NCBI RefSeq assembly: GCF_964340395.1
Contig: NC_135563.1
Span: 14,393,151 to 14,457,150, forward strand
DNA from: Glandiceps talaboti
Lineage: Eukaryota > Hemichordata > Enteropneusta > Spengelidae
DNA length: 64,000 nucleotides
Direction: 5' to 3'
A program made the position numbers and the translations under genes. Position 1 is the first letter of the stretch, and each line of letters starts with the position of its first letter. Under the pieces are notes generated by a model. It saw only the letters and a program-made list of their open reading frames with translations. It was not told the origin of the DNA and ran no database searches. Shown here piece by piece: positions 12,219-24,300 of this stretch.

Positions 12219-14197
12219 CTGCAATAAAAAACCCCAAGATTTATATCACATCAATCATTATTTGATTTCGTTTCAGATAAGTGGAATGGCCATTCTACGT
12301 CGAATGTACATACAAATGTACATACTAGTTAAAATATATAGTACAACAATTAACCAAGAGTCAATATAATTCTGACTTAGAAAACCGGATTATTTCAGAA
12401 GTTCATTGTGAACGTTGGACACACTGGTGACAACCGTTATGGGGAAAGTAATAGTAGTAGTAAAATGACAACTCTCTATATACTAGGAAACTTGATTTGA
12501 CTTGATGTTATACATTAGCCCCCCCTCCCACCCCTCCCCGCTTAAAAGAAGAGGTCATCAGAGTAGACTTGGGAACGATAGCGAAATTTCAAAAAAATAA
12601 AATGTCAGTTATGATAGCGGAATGGTGTAGTAACAATCGTGGTTCAAGTCTACAGTACAGTACAGTACAGTACAGTACAGTACAGTACAGTACAGTACAG
12701 TACAGTACAGTACAGTACAGTACAGTACAGAACAGAACAGCACAGTACAGCACAGTACAGCACAGTACAGTACAGTACAGTACAGTACAGTACAGTACAT
12801 TACAGTACAGTACAGTACAGTACAGCACAGTACAGTACAGTACAGTACAGTAACAGTATAGTGCAATGCAATGCAATAGTAGTATATAACATCAAAATAC
12901 ACTAGAATGTATGAAGACACGTACACATATTACAGTAATGAGAATGTAAGACAGTGCTCGGTAGTTTACATCTAGTAAACTAGGGAAACATGTACCTGCT
13001 TCAGAATCTACTCTCACACTGAGAATGATATATGTAAGGTTATAAATAAGGTTTGTAGTTCCTTTTGTGAGACCGTTGTCGTGGTAACAGTAGTATTTTT
13101 TTGGTTAAATTTATGTGATGGCTAATGTGAAGCCAAGAAAATAATAAATAAACATTTCAAAGTACTTGAGGGCTTTTGTGGTCATGCAACGTTAATTAGT
13201 ACATTATATTACGTTGTATGTTCTAGAACCGATGACAGTTCTGGCTTTGGGTTGTTATCCCGAGGGTTTTATGTGGGAAAACACATACACATGGCCTTTA
13301 CGTGTGACATGGTGTATTAAAACTGCTAGAAATTGCAATGATCGACTCTCGTGTAGATGAAGATAAACTCCTCTTAGGTAACAACTTATGTGTTACTAGT
13401 CGAACTCGGAATTCTACTTTAATCAAACACACTGTATACTTGAAGGCAGCCAGTGGAAATCAAACAGTCAACTACGATGGTTTTGTTCAAGTTCAAGTTT
13501 CTACTGTATGGAGAGGTAGTCGAATCTAAAAGAATCAGCGCATAACAAAAAGAATTTCCTCCACACCACTCATATGCATTTTTCAAGAAAAAAAGAGCAA
13601 AACCAAATATGTTTAAATTCAGACATAACACGATTAAATTAAGACTTTTAGGCGAGATCGAGTGGCAAATTATGCATTTGTTGGTTTACTTCTACAAAAC
13701 GGAAGCTAATCATAAAAAGCAAATATCGAGGAAAAACTGTGAAGAATTTACCCACCTATAGTCGTGACCACAGTGATACAGAAAACCAATGTACTCATAA
13801 ATGTCCAATTTTGTTGCACACGTGCCGACCGTCCGATCGTATCGTCGATGATAAGCCGAGTAAAATTTGAAATCCGTGTAATTGCCATGCCTGTCCAGTT
13901 GCCATCCTGTTGCGAATTATTACTATTTTTCAACTCTGCCAACAAATCCAATTGTAATTGAGTGATATTTAACCTCGTCTGTTTATCGTTGTCGATTCCA
14001 CCTTCGATGTATTGAAAGATGAAGACTCCGCACACCAGGTACATGATCTGTATTGTATAGAGACCAAATTTAGCATTTGGACACTGTTCACAACTCATCG
14101 CTATGTAGTACAATGCTGTCTGAGAAAACCTAGAAATACACGACTGAGATAAATTCCCGTCTCTTCCCTTGCTTCCATGGTGTTCATCTGGCGTCAT
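11497..14197 (-). CDS. Two-pore-domain potassium channel (K2P), two coding exons
   Basis: A 387-residue K+ leak channel of the plasma membrane, in exons 14,197-13,756 and 12,218-11,497. TM1 is at about residues 46-66. A long extracellular cap follows with NIT, NNS, NWT and NFT glycosylation sequons. Pore 1 has filter TTIGYG (147-150), TM2 lies near 160-190, and a roughly 85-residue cytoplasmic loop follows. TM3 is at 280-299, pore 2 has TMGFGD (322-326), and TM4 is at about 337-360. The order M1-P1-M2-M3-P2-M4 with GYG/GFG filters defines K2P channels, which work as dimers. The intron falls after the first base of the first filter glycine codon, a position known to be conserved in the family. 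The start is the first ATG after an in-frame stop. The long M2-M3 loop recalls TRESK and invertebrate TWK channels, but I cannot fix the subfamily. A possible poly(A) signal (AATAAA, minus) is at 10,609-10,604. Confidence 0.93.
12219..13755 (-). other. K2P intron
   Basis: A GT-AG intron of about 1.5 kb between the two coding exons. It holds the pentanucleotide array at 12,652-12,852 and nothing else recognised. Confidence 0.85.
12652..12852. repeat. (ACAGT)n pentanucleotide microsatellite
   Basis: About 40 tandem units of the five-base word, with scattered variants (ACAGA, ACAGC, ACATT). Reading frames through it (QYSTV or LYCTV repeats) are artefacts. Confidence 0.95.
13756..14197 (-). CDS. 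K2P channel exon 1 (N-terminus, TM1, cap, pore helix 1)
   Basis: Begins at ATG 14,197. An in-frame TAA lies just upstream. Codes for residues 1-147 plus one base, with donor G|GTGGG. It ends inside the Gly codon of the first selectivity filter. Confidence 0.92.
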
Positions 14198-17100
14198 TGT
14201 AATGTTAGTACTTATCTTCGCCGGCAATCGTTTTTAAAATGCGTCAATACAGTCGCAAAGGCACCTGTAAGTCATCAAAGCTATGGCGTACACAGTAAAG
14301 GGAGACAAATGCTGAATAAGCGTTAAGCGACAATATAGTTCAATTAAACTGTGCTTTAGTTCCACACATTGTAAATAACAAAGGAATAAAATGATCGCCC
14401 GTGTCGCATGGCGTCATCCAAGTTAATTAAGAAGATGCAACTTGTTACATTCTATAAATTAGTAGGTATCATAGGCCTCAATAACCAATGATGCGGTACA
14501 TTGTTTCTCATTAAACATTAATCTATATTTGCAAGACTTTGTCAACACAGACGACAACCTTGAAAGTGAGATGGATTTTATAGTAAATAGAACGTAATGG
14601 AAATGCATATCGAATTAACTCATTTCATCGTACAAATACGGAAACGTTTTTTTTTCTTCTCAAAACAAGTATTTTTGTTTAGTTTACGATACATGGGTAG
14701 GCTTATACAACGCACGTTTTTTAATGCAGTGCGCTTTCAAATGATAAATGACTCTTTAGATAAACGCGGTGATGTACATTCTTGTATACTGTCAGCTATA
14801 TAATACTCAATTAGTAACGGCAATAACGGCAAGGTAATTGATTCTAGAAGATGCTATGTCTCGCATTTAAATCAGTACATCATGAACTTATTGCAAATGT
14901 TCGATTTCGAGAAGTTATCGTTACATTGAACTCAAAAAGGATAACCATCAGGAATGATCCTTTCGATAGTCCTTTACTTCATGTACTTCCCACTAGGCGT
15001 TCTCATTATTTCTCACCAGGTAAAAATCAATCCTCGTTCTTTGCCTACAGTCTATAGCTCTACGTAGGCCTATCACTTGATATTGTCTGTAGAATTACTA
15101 TGTCCTCTTATACTATACTATTTATATAAATAACTATTCTAAGGCAAATAAAATAAAGACTGCGATGAATGTTTATCAAGTTTAATTTATTCTGGTAAAT
15201 GTGTTTATTAAATAACTATTGGCTGTCCACTTTAATTGTATTTGATTCAATTGTGTAATTTTACAGTTCACTTACGTGCTTCTCGACATATTGGAAAAGT
15301 GTCACTTTTAGTTGTACTTTCGGAGTTCTTTGTTACCAACCAATCGACCAGCCAGCCAACAAAAAAACAAACCAACCAGGTATACGCAACAAACAATAGT
15401 TTATTCATTTATATACTGTTCTTCCGTATCTGTTTTGTGTTCTTCGAAGTGACTTACAACAATAACCGTAGCCAATAACCCACATCACATGGGACCGATT
15501 TGTCAATAGTACGATGTCTCTATGGAGGAGTTGTTCTTTTTATGTGCCACGTTTTCCTCCGGATCAGCGCAATGCGTTGAGAAAGTTACCATGCTGTTAC
15601 TTTTATCAGCCCGGAAAATCATATGTAAGTTGATATCGAGTGTACTAAAGGCATGCGTGTACTTTTCAATACCTTTTAGTATTGATATAAAAGAATGGAT
15701 CCACATGCTCTCCGATCAATTTGAATTTTTAACTTTGGTGAACTCGCCCTGGACTCAACATGGAAAGCAGAAGTGACCGGAACAGTTTGTATTGAACTTG
15801 ATTGAGTACATGGTCAACGCAAAAATACTAAATTAATTCTTTTGAAATGTTTAATACACATTATTATAGGACTATAAGCGCGTGACTAATTCTGCTAATT
15901 TACTCAAAATTACTACAGAAAATAGAATTGTCGAGCTAAAAACTAAGCTGCTTCGTGAATAGTAATGCATGAAATACATCAACTGTGACATTAATATAGC
16001 AAGTATTAGGGATACAAATACAGATGGCAGTGTAAGTAATAACTATAACAGTACCATCGTCAGCACCGACATACACTATTGTTTACCCTATCAATAATGA
16101 TGTAGTTGATTTGTTTTCTTACCTCAGCGGCGTCTAAAGTGTTTGATGGTACCAATTTAGTGTTTTAAAAACCAAGCCAGTCCCGGACAAATTTCACAAC
16201 ATACAGGCGCAATCCTCTCCAAAAACTGTACCTAATGCAAAACTCGCCAGTTATGCTATCAGAACCGCATTGGTCGGCCAATAGAACTACGTACAACACA
16301 AACAGTTTTGTACTTATTGGAGAACATATTCGTTGAATCAGATGCTGTTGTTACAATAGGTAAACATACAGACAAATATGTATACCTAACTAGAACCATC
16401 TTGACAATATCGGATTCTTGATTGACATTTGAGTTAAAACGATAACAATATCCGATCCGGCTGGCATACTCAATTATGGCAATAAACAGATCGCAGACAA
16501 TCAGAGGATTTGATATAATCGAACCAATATTTAAAGAATATTTAAAGACAGCTTATTCAAGAATTCGTCCGTTCAATGGTATATGTATGTCGACGGTATA
16601 ATACACTTCAGTTCAACCCAAATAGAAAACACTTAAAAGTTACAAGACAATAATCATAGCATGATGGCTTCATGCATTCATATGGCATTAACCCGCGCCC
16701 TCAACGATTTATTATTGTTAAATGCCCGATAATGACGTCATCATAGAGAAACTCTAAGATGGCTGCCATAGATGTCCTTTGTTGTTATTTGTGAAAATCC
16801 GGACTTCACCGTCCAGTGTTTGTACCGTTCAATCGACCAGTTCGATGTGAAACTGTACAAAGATATGCAACCACCTAAGAAGACAGACTTTAGATAGCAC
16901 TTATCACTTGCGGACCAGCCGATTTCAAGAGATTTGTGGCGACAGTGGTGATCGGAGAGCTGCAATCAGCTGGAACGCTACACGGTACGGTTGGTGACAA
17001 GGCCAGGCTTTGATATTTACATGAACAGAATTATTTGCCAACGAAAATATTGCCCTTTGAATGACCTGATGAACAAACGAAGTCGTCAAAAGGAAGTACT

Positions 17101-17281
17101 CAAAACCACAGATATTGCATAAACCATTTTACGTTAACAGTATACGACGGAGAGTGGGCTTATGAAGCAAAAGTAGCGATAATAGTTTGCAGTCACATCT
17201 GTGGAAACGACTGTACTCGGTTGGGTATTTGTTGACTCCCTAGACGAGGAGGGACGGTGTTGCATTCTGACCGTCTCCGAC
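14198..17281. other. Intergenic region between divergent K2P and ZRANB1
   Basis: About 3.1 kb separates the start of the minus-strand K+ channel from the start of the plus-strand ZRANB1. It should hold both 5' UTRs and promoters. I see no TATA box I would trust and no coding exon. CpG dinucleotides become more frequent from about 17,030 into ZRANB1 exon 1. Confidence 0.5.
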
Positions 17282-18389
17282 ATGAGCGACTCGAAGAAAT
17301 GGCAATGCGAATATTGCACCTTTATGAACTGGCCCGCTGCCATGAAGTGTACTCTATGTCGGGCACCGAAACCACTACACATTATACCCCCGGAGTCCAG
17401 ACGAGCAGATAGTGGCCCATCCTCCCCACTAATTTGCGCCGAAGCGTCCGAAAACGAAAACAACAAACCAACAATGGCAAAATGGTCCTGCAAGACGTGT
17501 ACATTTTTGAACTGGCCCAAAGCTACTAGGTGTATGCAGTGTTATACACCCAAAGGTGGGACAATTATTGTGAACGAAAGTGGCAGTCCTCGTACAACTA
17601 CAAGTTCAAAGAGACAACCGCCCATTTCGCCTGATTGTGATAAAAATAAAGCCAGGGTCCTGAAATGGACTTGTGCTGCATGCACTTATGATAATTGGCC
17701 AAAGGCTAAGAAGTGTGTGCTGTGCCATGCTTTAAGAGACCGCGATAGGACAAGAACTGATGAACAACCAAGTACCTCAGGTGAAAACGATGACAATAAC
17801 CGTACAAATACAGGGAACGGAACAACCAGGATATCCCCAACGTTACCAAGTCCTGTTGGTGCTAGTGGTGTACAAACCATAGAATTAGCTACTGCAGCTG
17901 GGACAGCTTCAGCCAGCAGCAGCAGCACTACTAGTAGTAGTTGTAGTAGTAGCAATTATGAGGAAGAGAAAGAACAACGTAGGTTAAAACAGTTACGAAG
18001 AAGAATGCGTAACTCAGATTGGTTATTTTTGAATGCTTGTATCGGAGTTGTAGAGAATGATACGCAAGCGATCGAGGCTTATCTATCATCGGGTGGTGAC
18101 CCAGCTCGTCAACTTACCCAGGATGAGGTGTCACTTCTAAATAGATCTAGTGCGTTTGATACAGGATTTACACTTGTACACCTGGCGATACGATTCCAGA
18201 AAGAAGACCTATTGGCTGTGTTATTAACCCCAGATGTTGCTAGTCACGCGTTGAAGAGAATGCCATGTCATGTTAGCCTAGATCTTGCTGCTGATATCCG
18301 TAGAGACATTGCCAGATCTCTAAGACAAAGGAAAGGAGATTTCCCCTGTTATTTTATGACTGACAATGTCACATTTGCTCTTCCAGTAG
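17282..18389 (+). CDS. ZRANB1: ZRANB1 exon 1 (three NZF fingers and AnkUBD)
   Basis: Large first coding exon, ending CTTCCAGTAG before GTAAGT. Includes the SSPLIC segment shared with the human protein between fingers 1 and 2, and a Ser-rich AGC/AGT linker before the ankyrin part. Confidence 0.96.
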
Positions 18390-21300
18390 GTAAGTGAAAA
18401 ATATGCATCAACATGAAATAACTTTCCATGAAAAAGTTTTAATGTCTTGTCATCATTCTCAAAAAATGAAGTTTTGATGGGGTTTTCTGTCTATATGAAG
18501 TCAGAAATAGTGTAACTCAATAAAAGTGATTATATGCCACTTATATGTCACTTTCCATTGTGTGGGAAAGCTAGGGAGTCTTCTGTGTTTATTTTAACAG
18601 CTTATGCCCACAACAGATTATCCCCATACAATGGAAACATTACACTAAGCACACAAAGACTCCCTATATCAGTGTACAAACACAAACACACATAGTGCGA
18701 TCAATGCCAAGAGGTACTGATTTTTGGACTTGGCCACTGAGCGAGAAATTTGCTACCATTGCGATACAAATAGCTCAACAAGAACACGTCAGATCAAAAA
18801 ACAGAAAACAATTTTGGAAAGAGCCCAAAAAAAGGAAAGGAAACCATTTCACCAAATGAGGCACTATAACCTTAAACTTAAAGTAATTTTCTTTCAGAAC
18901 ACAAAATTGATAATTGTTACTTGAAATTTTTGACGAATGGCCAGGAGTGTGTACTTTGAGCAATAGGGGATTTAAACCATGTGCCTCTTAATGTAAATGC
19001 CAAATCATGTTACTGGCAGTTCTGTCTTCTCCAGAATGAAATGTAAACAACATTCTTGTCACCTTAAATTTAAACTAAAGGTCTAGTCAGACAATTTCTG
19101 CCTTTAGGAGATTTGTAGTGATTACTTTTATCAACTTGTGTATGATTTTTGGTTTAAATATAGCACCATGGTACATTATTCGGCTTTGAAATCTTGTAAA
19201 GATGTCATATTGCACTGGGCATGTGTTCAGCCATTTTGGGAATTCCCCTGTAAGGGTGGAAAACCTATGGTGATGACATCACATACCACAAATACATACT
19301 TTACATGTATTTGTCCTATACGTACTAATACCACTCCAACGTTTTATTTTTTTAAATCAGAAATTGAAGATTTCCCATCATCAGTACGTAATCAGTTATT
19401 TGATGAAAGTCTTGATAGAGACGTACAGAAAGGTAAGTTTTTGTTTCTATGGAAATGTGTGCATTTTCAGTTTACTGTTTAATTTACATTTATATTTCAA
19501 CAGAATGGCTATGTTAAAATTCTGAAGACGGTGAATAGACTTTCACCCCCCACCCCCCAAATCATAAGACATATTTTTGTATTATTGATACATTTGTATA
19601 AGAATCGAGATTATGCTCCAGTATTTTAAAACTAAATCAGATATACTAAATCTAGATATTGAGTTCAGATTATGTCAATACTTTGCCATACTGCTGCATT
19701 TGAAGTCAAATGCATATCCTTGTACTATTGAATGACAATATTCATGTTACTAGAAGTAAAGTAATCAACATTAACAGGAAATAATTTGTAATTGTACAAG
19801 GATATGAGTATTAAGGTGTGAGCGTTTGACTTCAAATGCAGAAGTATGGCAAAATATTGACATAATCAGAACTCTACATCTAGATTAAGGATATCTGATT
19901 TATCTTTTATATCCAGGATTATAATCCAGATTCTGATATGAATAATACAAAAATATGTCTTGTGGAGGGGGGGGGGGGGGTTCGAAAGTCTGTTTAACAT
20001 CTTCAGAATTTTAACATAGCCACTCTCTTAGGGGCGACGTCAAAAGATCGATGTTTACAAAAAAACTTAATTGCTTTAGTTTGGGGGTGGGGGGGTTTTG
20101 GCCAAAATAATTTCTCAACCGTCAAAAACGATTTAACGCCATACTTGGCAAATTTAGTACGATTTCAAGGCTGCTTTTACCTAAAACACTGCGTACAGTC
20201 GGTCCGATTTATCAGCGGTACGCGGTTCAGCTTTCAAATTTGCTGCAAATAGGTATTTGGGAACGAGGTGGGTATCCAGAGTGTGCGTACGCACATTTCA
20301 TCAGTTGGCGTCGTCGAGACACGAATTCGCGAAGGGTTCGTACAATTTTCTGGTCCATATATGTTCTCCTCACACAATTTATAAATGCCCTTCGAACGAC
20401 TTTCAGAAACTAACAAACAAGATTTGGGAGTTAAATATCAAAAACAACAGGGCAAATCCCGGGCCGGTGTACAGGAAAGCGCAACGAAGTTGTGGCATGC
20501 AAAAATGACCGACGGTCATTAGCCGAGTTCATGTCCCAGGACTCGGAGGTCGAGTCGAAACAATCTATTTTGAAATACGTTAAAAAATATGTTTGAAAGT
20601 TAACGAAGTCACAGTGGGTACGTGATCAGAGCCGATCGTTCAATCGTAGTGGTAAATTTTAAAGGACCTTCACGATAATTGATTTCAATAGACTATGTGG
20701 AGAGGACGTTGCCAAAAATCCACCTACGCGAAGGTTCTATTAAAGTTAGGCCATAAGTTATAACGTGAAACTAATACGAATGTAAATCCGGAAATTACCG
20801 ATGAGATGTCATGTTTGATGTGACCTCTCAACTTGGACTAAATTGTCGCAGATAGCGTGGTATTGCGAATGTTTATTTCTACACTCGCAACAAGTTGATC
20901 GTTCGACTGATGTTGATTCAATCCTTCGTGAAAATCAAAAGTTCGATCGCCTGAAATAATTATTCAGCAATAGTTTAGCAATTTCAAACAGATTTATAGA
21001 TGTTTGTAGATGATAGTTGGAACATGCATGTGAAAGCCGTGGCCGCCACGTCAACGTGTTCATCACTGTCGTGATGCGAGGTCACAGTCAAAATCAACGG
21101 AAACGTGCGAATATATACGAATATACGACTCGACAGAAACAACTTGAAGGCTAAAAAGCATGAGAGCTGGTAAATACAATTTCTAGTTGAAACTATGTTT
21201 TGCAGAGACAGTTAAATGTTTTACAGTTTGAATTGCAATGTTACTACATATAGTTCTTTACTCCAGTGAAAATGGTTACTTCATCCGATCTAATCTTTGG

Positions 21301-24300
21301 AATGGCCTTAAATGGGAAGTGGTATCCTGCTGTTTGCAAAACATCTTGTCAAGTTGTATGAATCAAATCTATCTGTACAATCAATTTAGTCGAACTAGTT
21401 AACAAAGGCGATCCGGCCCGGTATTTTTCAGGTAAACAAAAATCATCCGATCAAAGTGTTGCTGATGAGCCTACACCCAGTCACGAAATGTCTCCCATTT
21501 CAAAAAAGAAAGTGAAACCAGACATACCAGTATTAGTAATCATTGTGACTTGACGTGTAAATTCAGTGTTGTTGTGTTCTGTTGGTTTTCAATAAAAGTA
21601 TTTTTCTGAGTTAAAATGGTTTTCTATTTTATTTATAATTCAGTATTATATTGGTACGTTGTTTGAAAGTGGAAGTATACAGTAGGAGTCTGAAACGATT
21701 TTCAATTTTAGGTCAGTTAAGTTAGATGGGGGGGTGGGGGGGTCTGGGACCTAACTTAAGCAATTAAGTTAGATATATTATATTGAACTTTTGATGTTGC
21801 CCCTTAGTATTGAAGTACAAATGTGAAAAATTCTGTCCTCAAACATTTCATGACATCTATAGGCATAACAGTATTCATACACGGAGGTCAGTGTTTTACA
21901 GTGTGCTTGCAGTATTCTCTACGGCAGTAATTTCACAAGTATAGTGAGTGAAAGTGCAGTAGAAAACACTGCAAGCATGAGTGCAAATACCCCTGAGTAC
22001 CCACACTGGCACTCACGTGTTACATTCATGTACGTTTATCTGAAACAAAAAAAATTCGTAAAAATGACACTATGCGCTCACATGCTTTTGTGTAGAATGA
22101 ACAGCCATGCCATCATTTGCATATCATTTGCATGTAGTTTTGCAATAATGTTTTCGGTATTGCATTGCAGTGCCAATGACCACTAGCATAGGCACGCACC
22201 AGTGCAAGTAACATCAGGTACATACACATGTATGTGCCAATATTATGTGTTCTTATCCTTTTCGAGATACTGTCATACTTTATGTAGGTTACACAGTATC
22301 CTTTCCATGAATGACTTCTGATGGAATGCACCTCTGGGACACATTTCCCTGAAAATGAAAGTTCTCCAAATCTCTCCAAAATTTTGCCCTGTGAAATCTT
22401 GTTCTTTGTCCTTTTGATATAATAAAAGAAATTTTGGAGTCCACTCTATTGTTAGAAGAAAATTGACAAACTTGTATTTTCCCATAGAGTTCGGCGGCCA
22501 TATTGGATTTTAAAATTTTGGTGACATTTTGACCTCTATTTCAAAAAGTTGTACGGTGACCCTAGATTTGGTTTATTGATTTTAACTGAGAATGGATTGG
22601 AGTTTTTTTTTAAGTAAGAAACAGCAAAAGTTTAGAGTTTAATTTTTGAGGTGTATTCTACCTTAATTACAACTCAAATCGATATGTAGGAAGGTTTGAA
22701 GCCTTATACTGTCATTTTAATATATCAATGCCATATTCTGAAATATATGAAACTCAGGAGAGTAATCTCCCTTCCCAAACTGGTACATGGTAGATCTCTT
22801 GGAGATGAAAAGAGCACTCTGGGAGATCTCTTAGCTTGATTTAGTGATGAAGAACCCAACATTTCATCTTAGAATTCTTTTTTCTCATCAGCATTTCATT
22901 CAGAGATGAATCTTCATCTCTTTGTCTTCCCATTTGAGTAAATGAAAATTTTTTTTGTCAAGAATTAGTGTCCACTATGAAGTCATAATTTCATCTACTT
23001 TCTGTTTGTATCTCCTCCCATCTACTCTTTGTGTACTTTATTATTTTATTTTTGAAGATTGTTGGCATTGATCTGCTTTGAAATATGACTGTAAACTGAG
23101 TGTGTTATGGTAAATTATGCAAATGATGAAAATACTGTAAGACATCACTAATTACCAGTATGTCAGTTATCCCCATGACATTTAAATGTCCCCTGCAAAG
23201 GTGCCATCTAAGTTTTATGCATGACATTCCCTTGCTAGTAACTTCACAAGGGTGTGAATTAAAAACAGGGAAGGTTATGAAATGAAAATCCATAGTGACA
23301 TATTTTGTACGACACACCATAGACACAACATTTCCATGAAAACCAATGTTTATATTATTGTGATATTCAAGGTATTTGGTACTGTAGTTTGTGAGAAAGT
23401 ATAATTCTAATACGTGTACTTTACATGATCTGCAGAAATCATTCTAGATATACCTATCAATGAGCAAAGGTAGATGGTAGAGATTTTCTCAGGGTTAGAA
23501 CTGTCTTTTATTGGTAACAGATATGAAGAAAACAGAATATCAGCTAGTTTTAAAAAATATAGACAGTATGTTGTATTGTAGAAATATGTGCGATATGATA
23601 ACAAATTTTGTTTTCTAAATACAATGTAGGTTCATTGATTGTTTATTGAACAAAGTACAGTAGTCCTGCAAGTATAACGTAGACATTAATGAAATTAACA
23701 CAACTTAAAAGTTACTATACATGTACAATGTACCAGACAGTTTAACGTAATTTACATGTAGTTATTGTTAAAGTTAGTTGACACGAAACGAGTGCAAATT
23801 TGAAGGTATTCTTGGAGTAATGAATCAATCTGTTAGGGATGATTACTCACAGGGAGACCACAGGTGGTTATGCATAATTTGCTGGACCTGGGTGACTCCA
23901 GGATAGACAGTTGACTGACGAGGAAACCCTTGTCAGATTCACAGTGATGTGAAAGTGAATGGAAGCTATTATGTGTTTTGTCTATTTGTCTGTTCACCAC
24001 ACCTGTCCATACATGCATCAGTTTGTCCATATACAGCCATATCTCTTGACATACAATGGTTGATTTCATTCAAACCTAATACAAAGGTGACATACTATAG
24101 AACCTGAATGCATTTACATTGTACTTTGTTTCACAATATTATCAACTTTGAATGGCAGCCATCTTTATAGTTAAAAATCACTATTCACTGTCTATTGCAT
24201 TTCAGCCATTAGTCAACACATAAAATATGTAAAAAGGAATTGTGTATTCTGTGGAGACTTTTCTCTATCATTATTCAACAGCTCATATATTTAGTTTTAA

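Noticed and set aside
14198-14227. Earlier start for the K2P channel
   Set aside because: The upstream codon is TTG. The first ATG in frame after the stop is at 14,197.
17201-17281. ZRANB1 N-terminal extension of 27 codons
   Set aside because: The upstream codon at 17,201 is GTG, not ATG, and the human protein starts at the position matching ATG 17,282.
20257-20508. 83-codon plus-strand ORF with several Cys, considered as a THAP-like domain
   Set aside because: Cys/His spacing and the WP/AVPTIF core of THAP are missing. Left as CpG-richer non-coding sequence.
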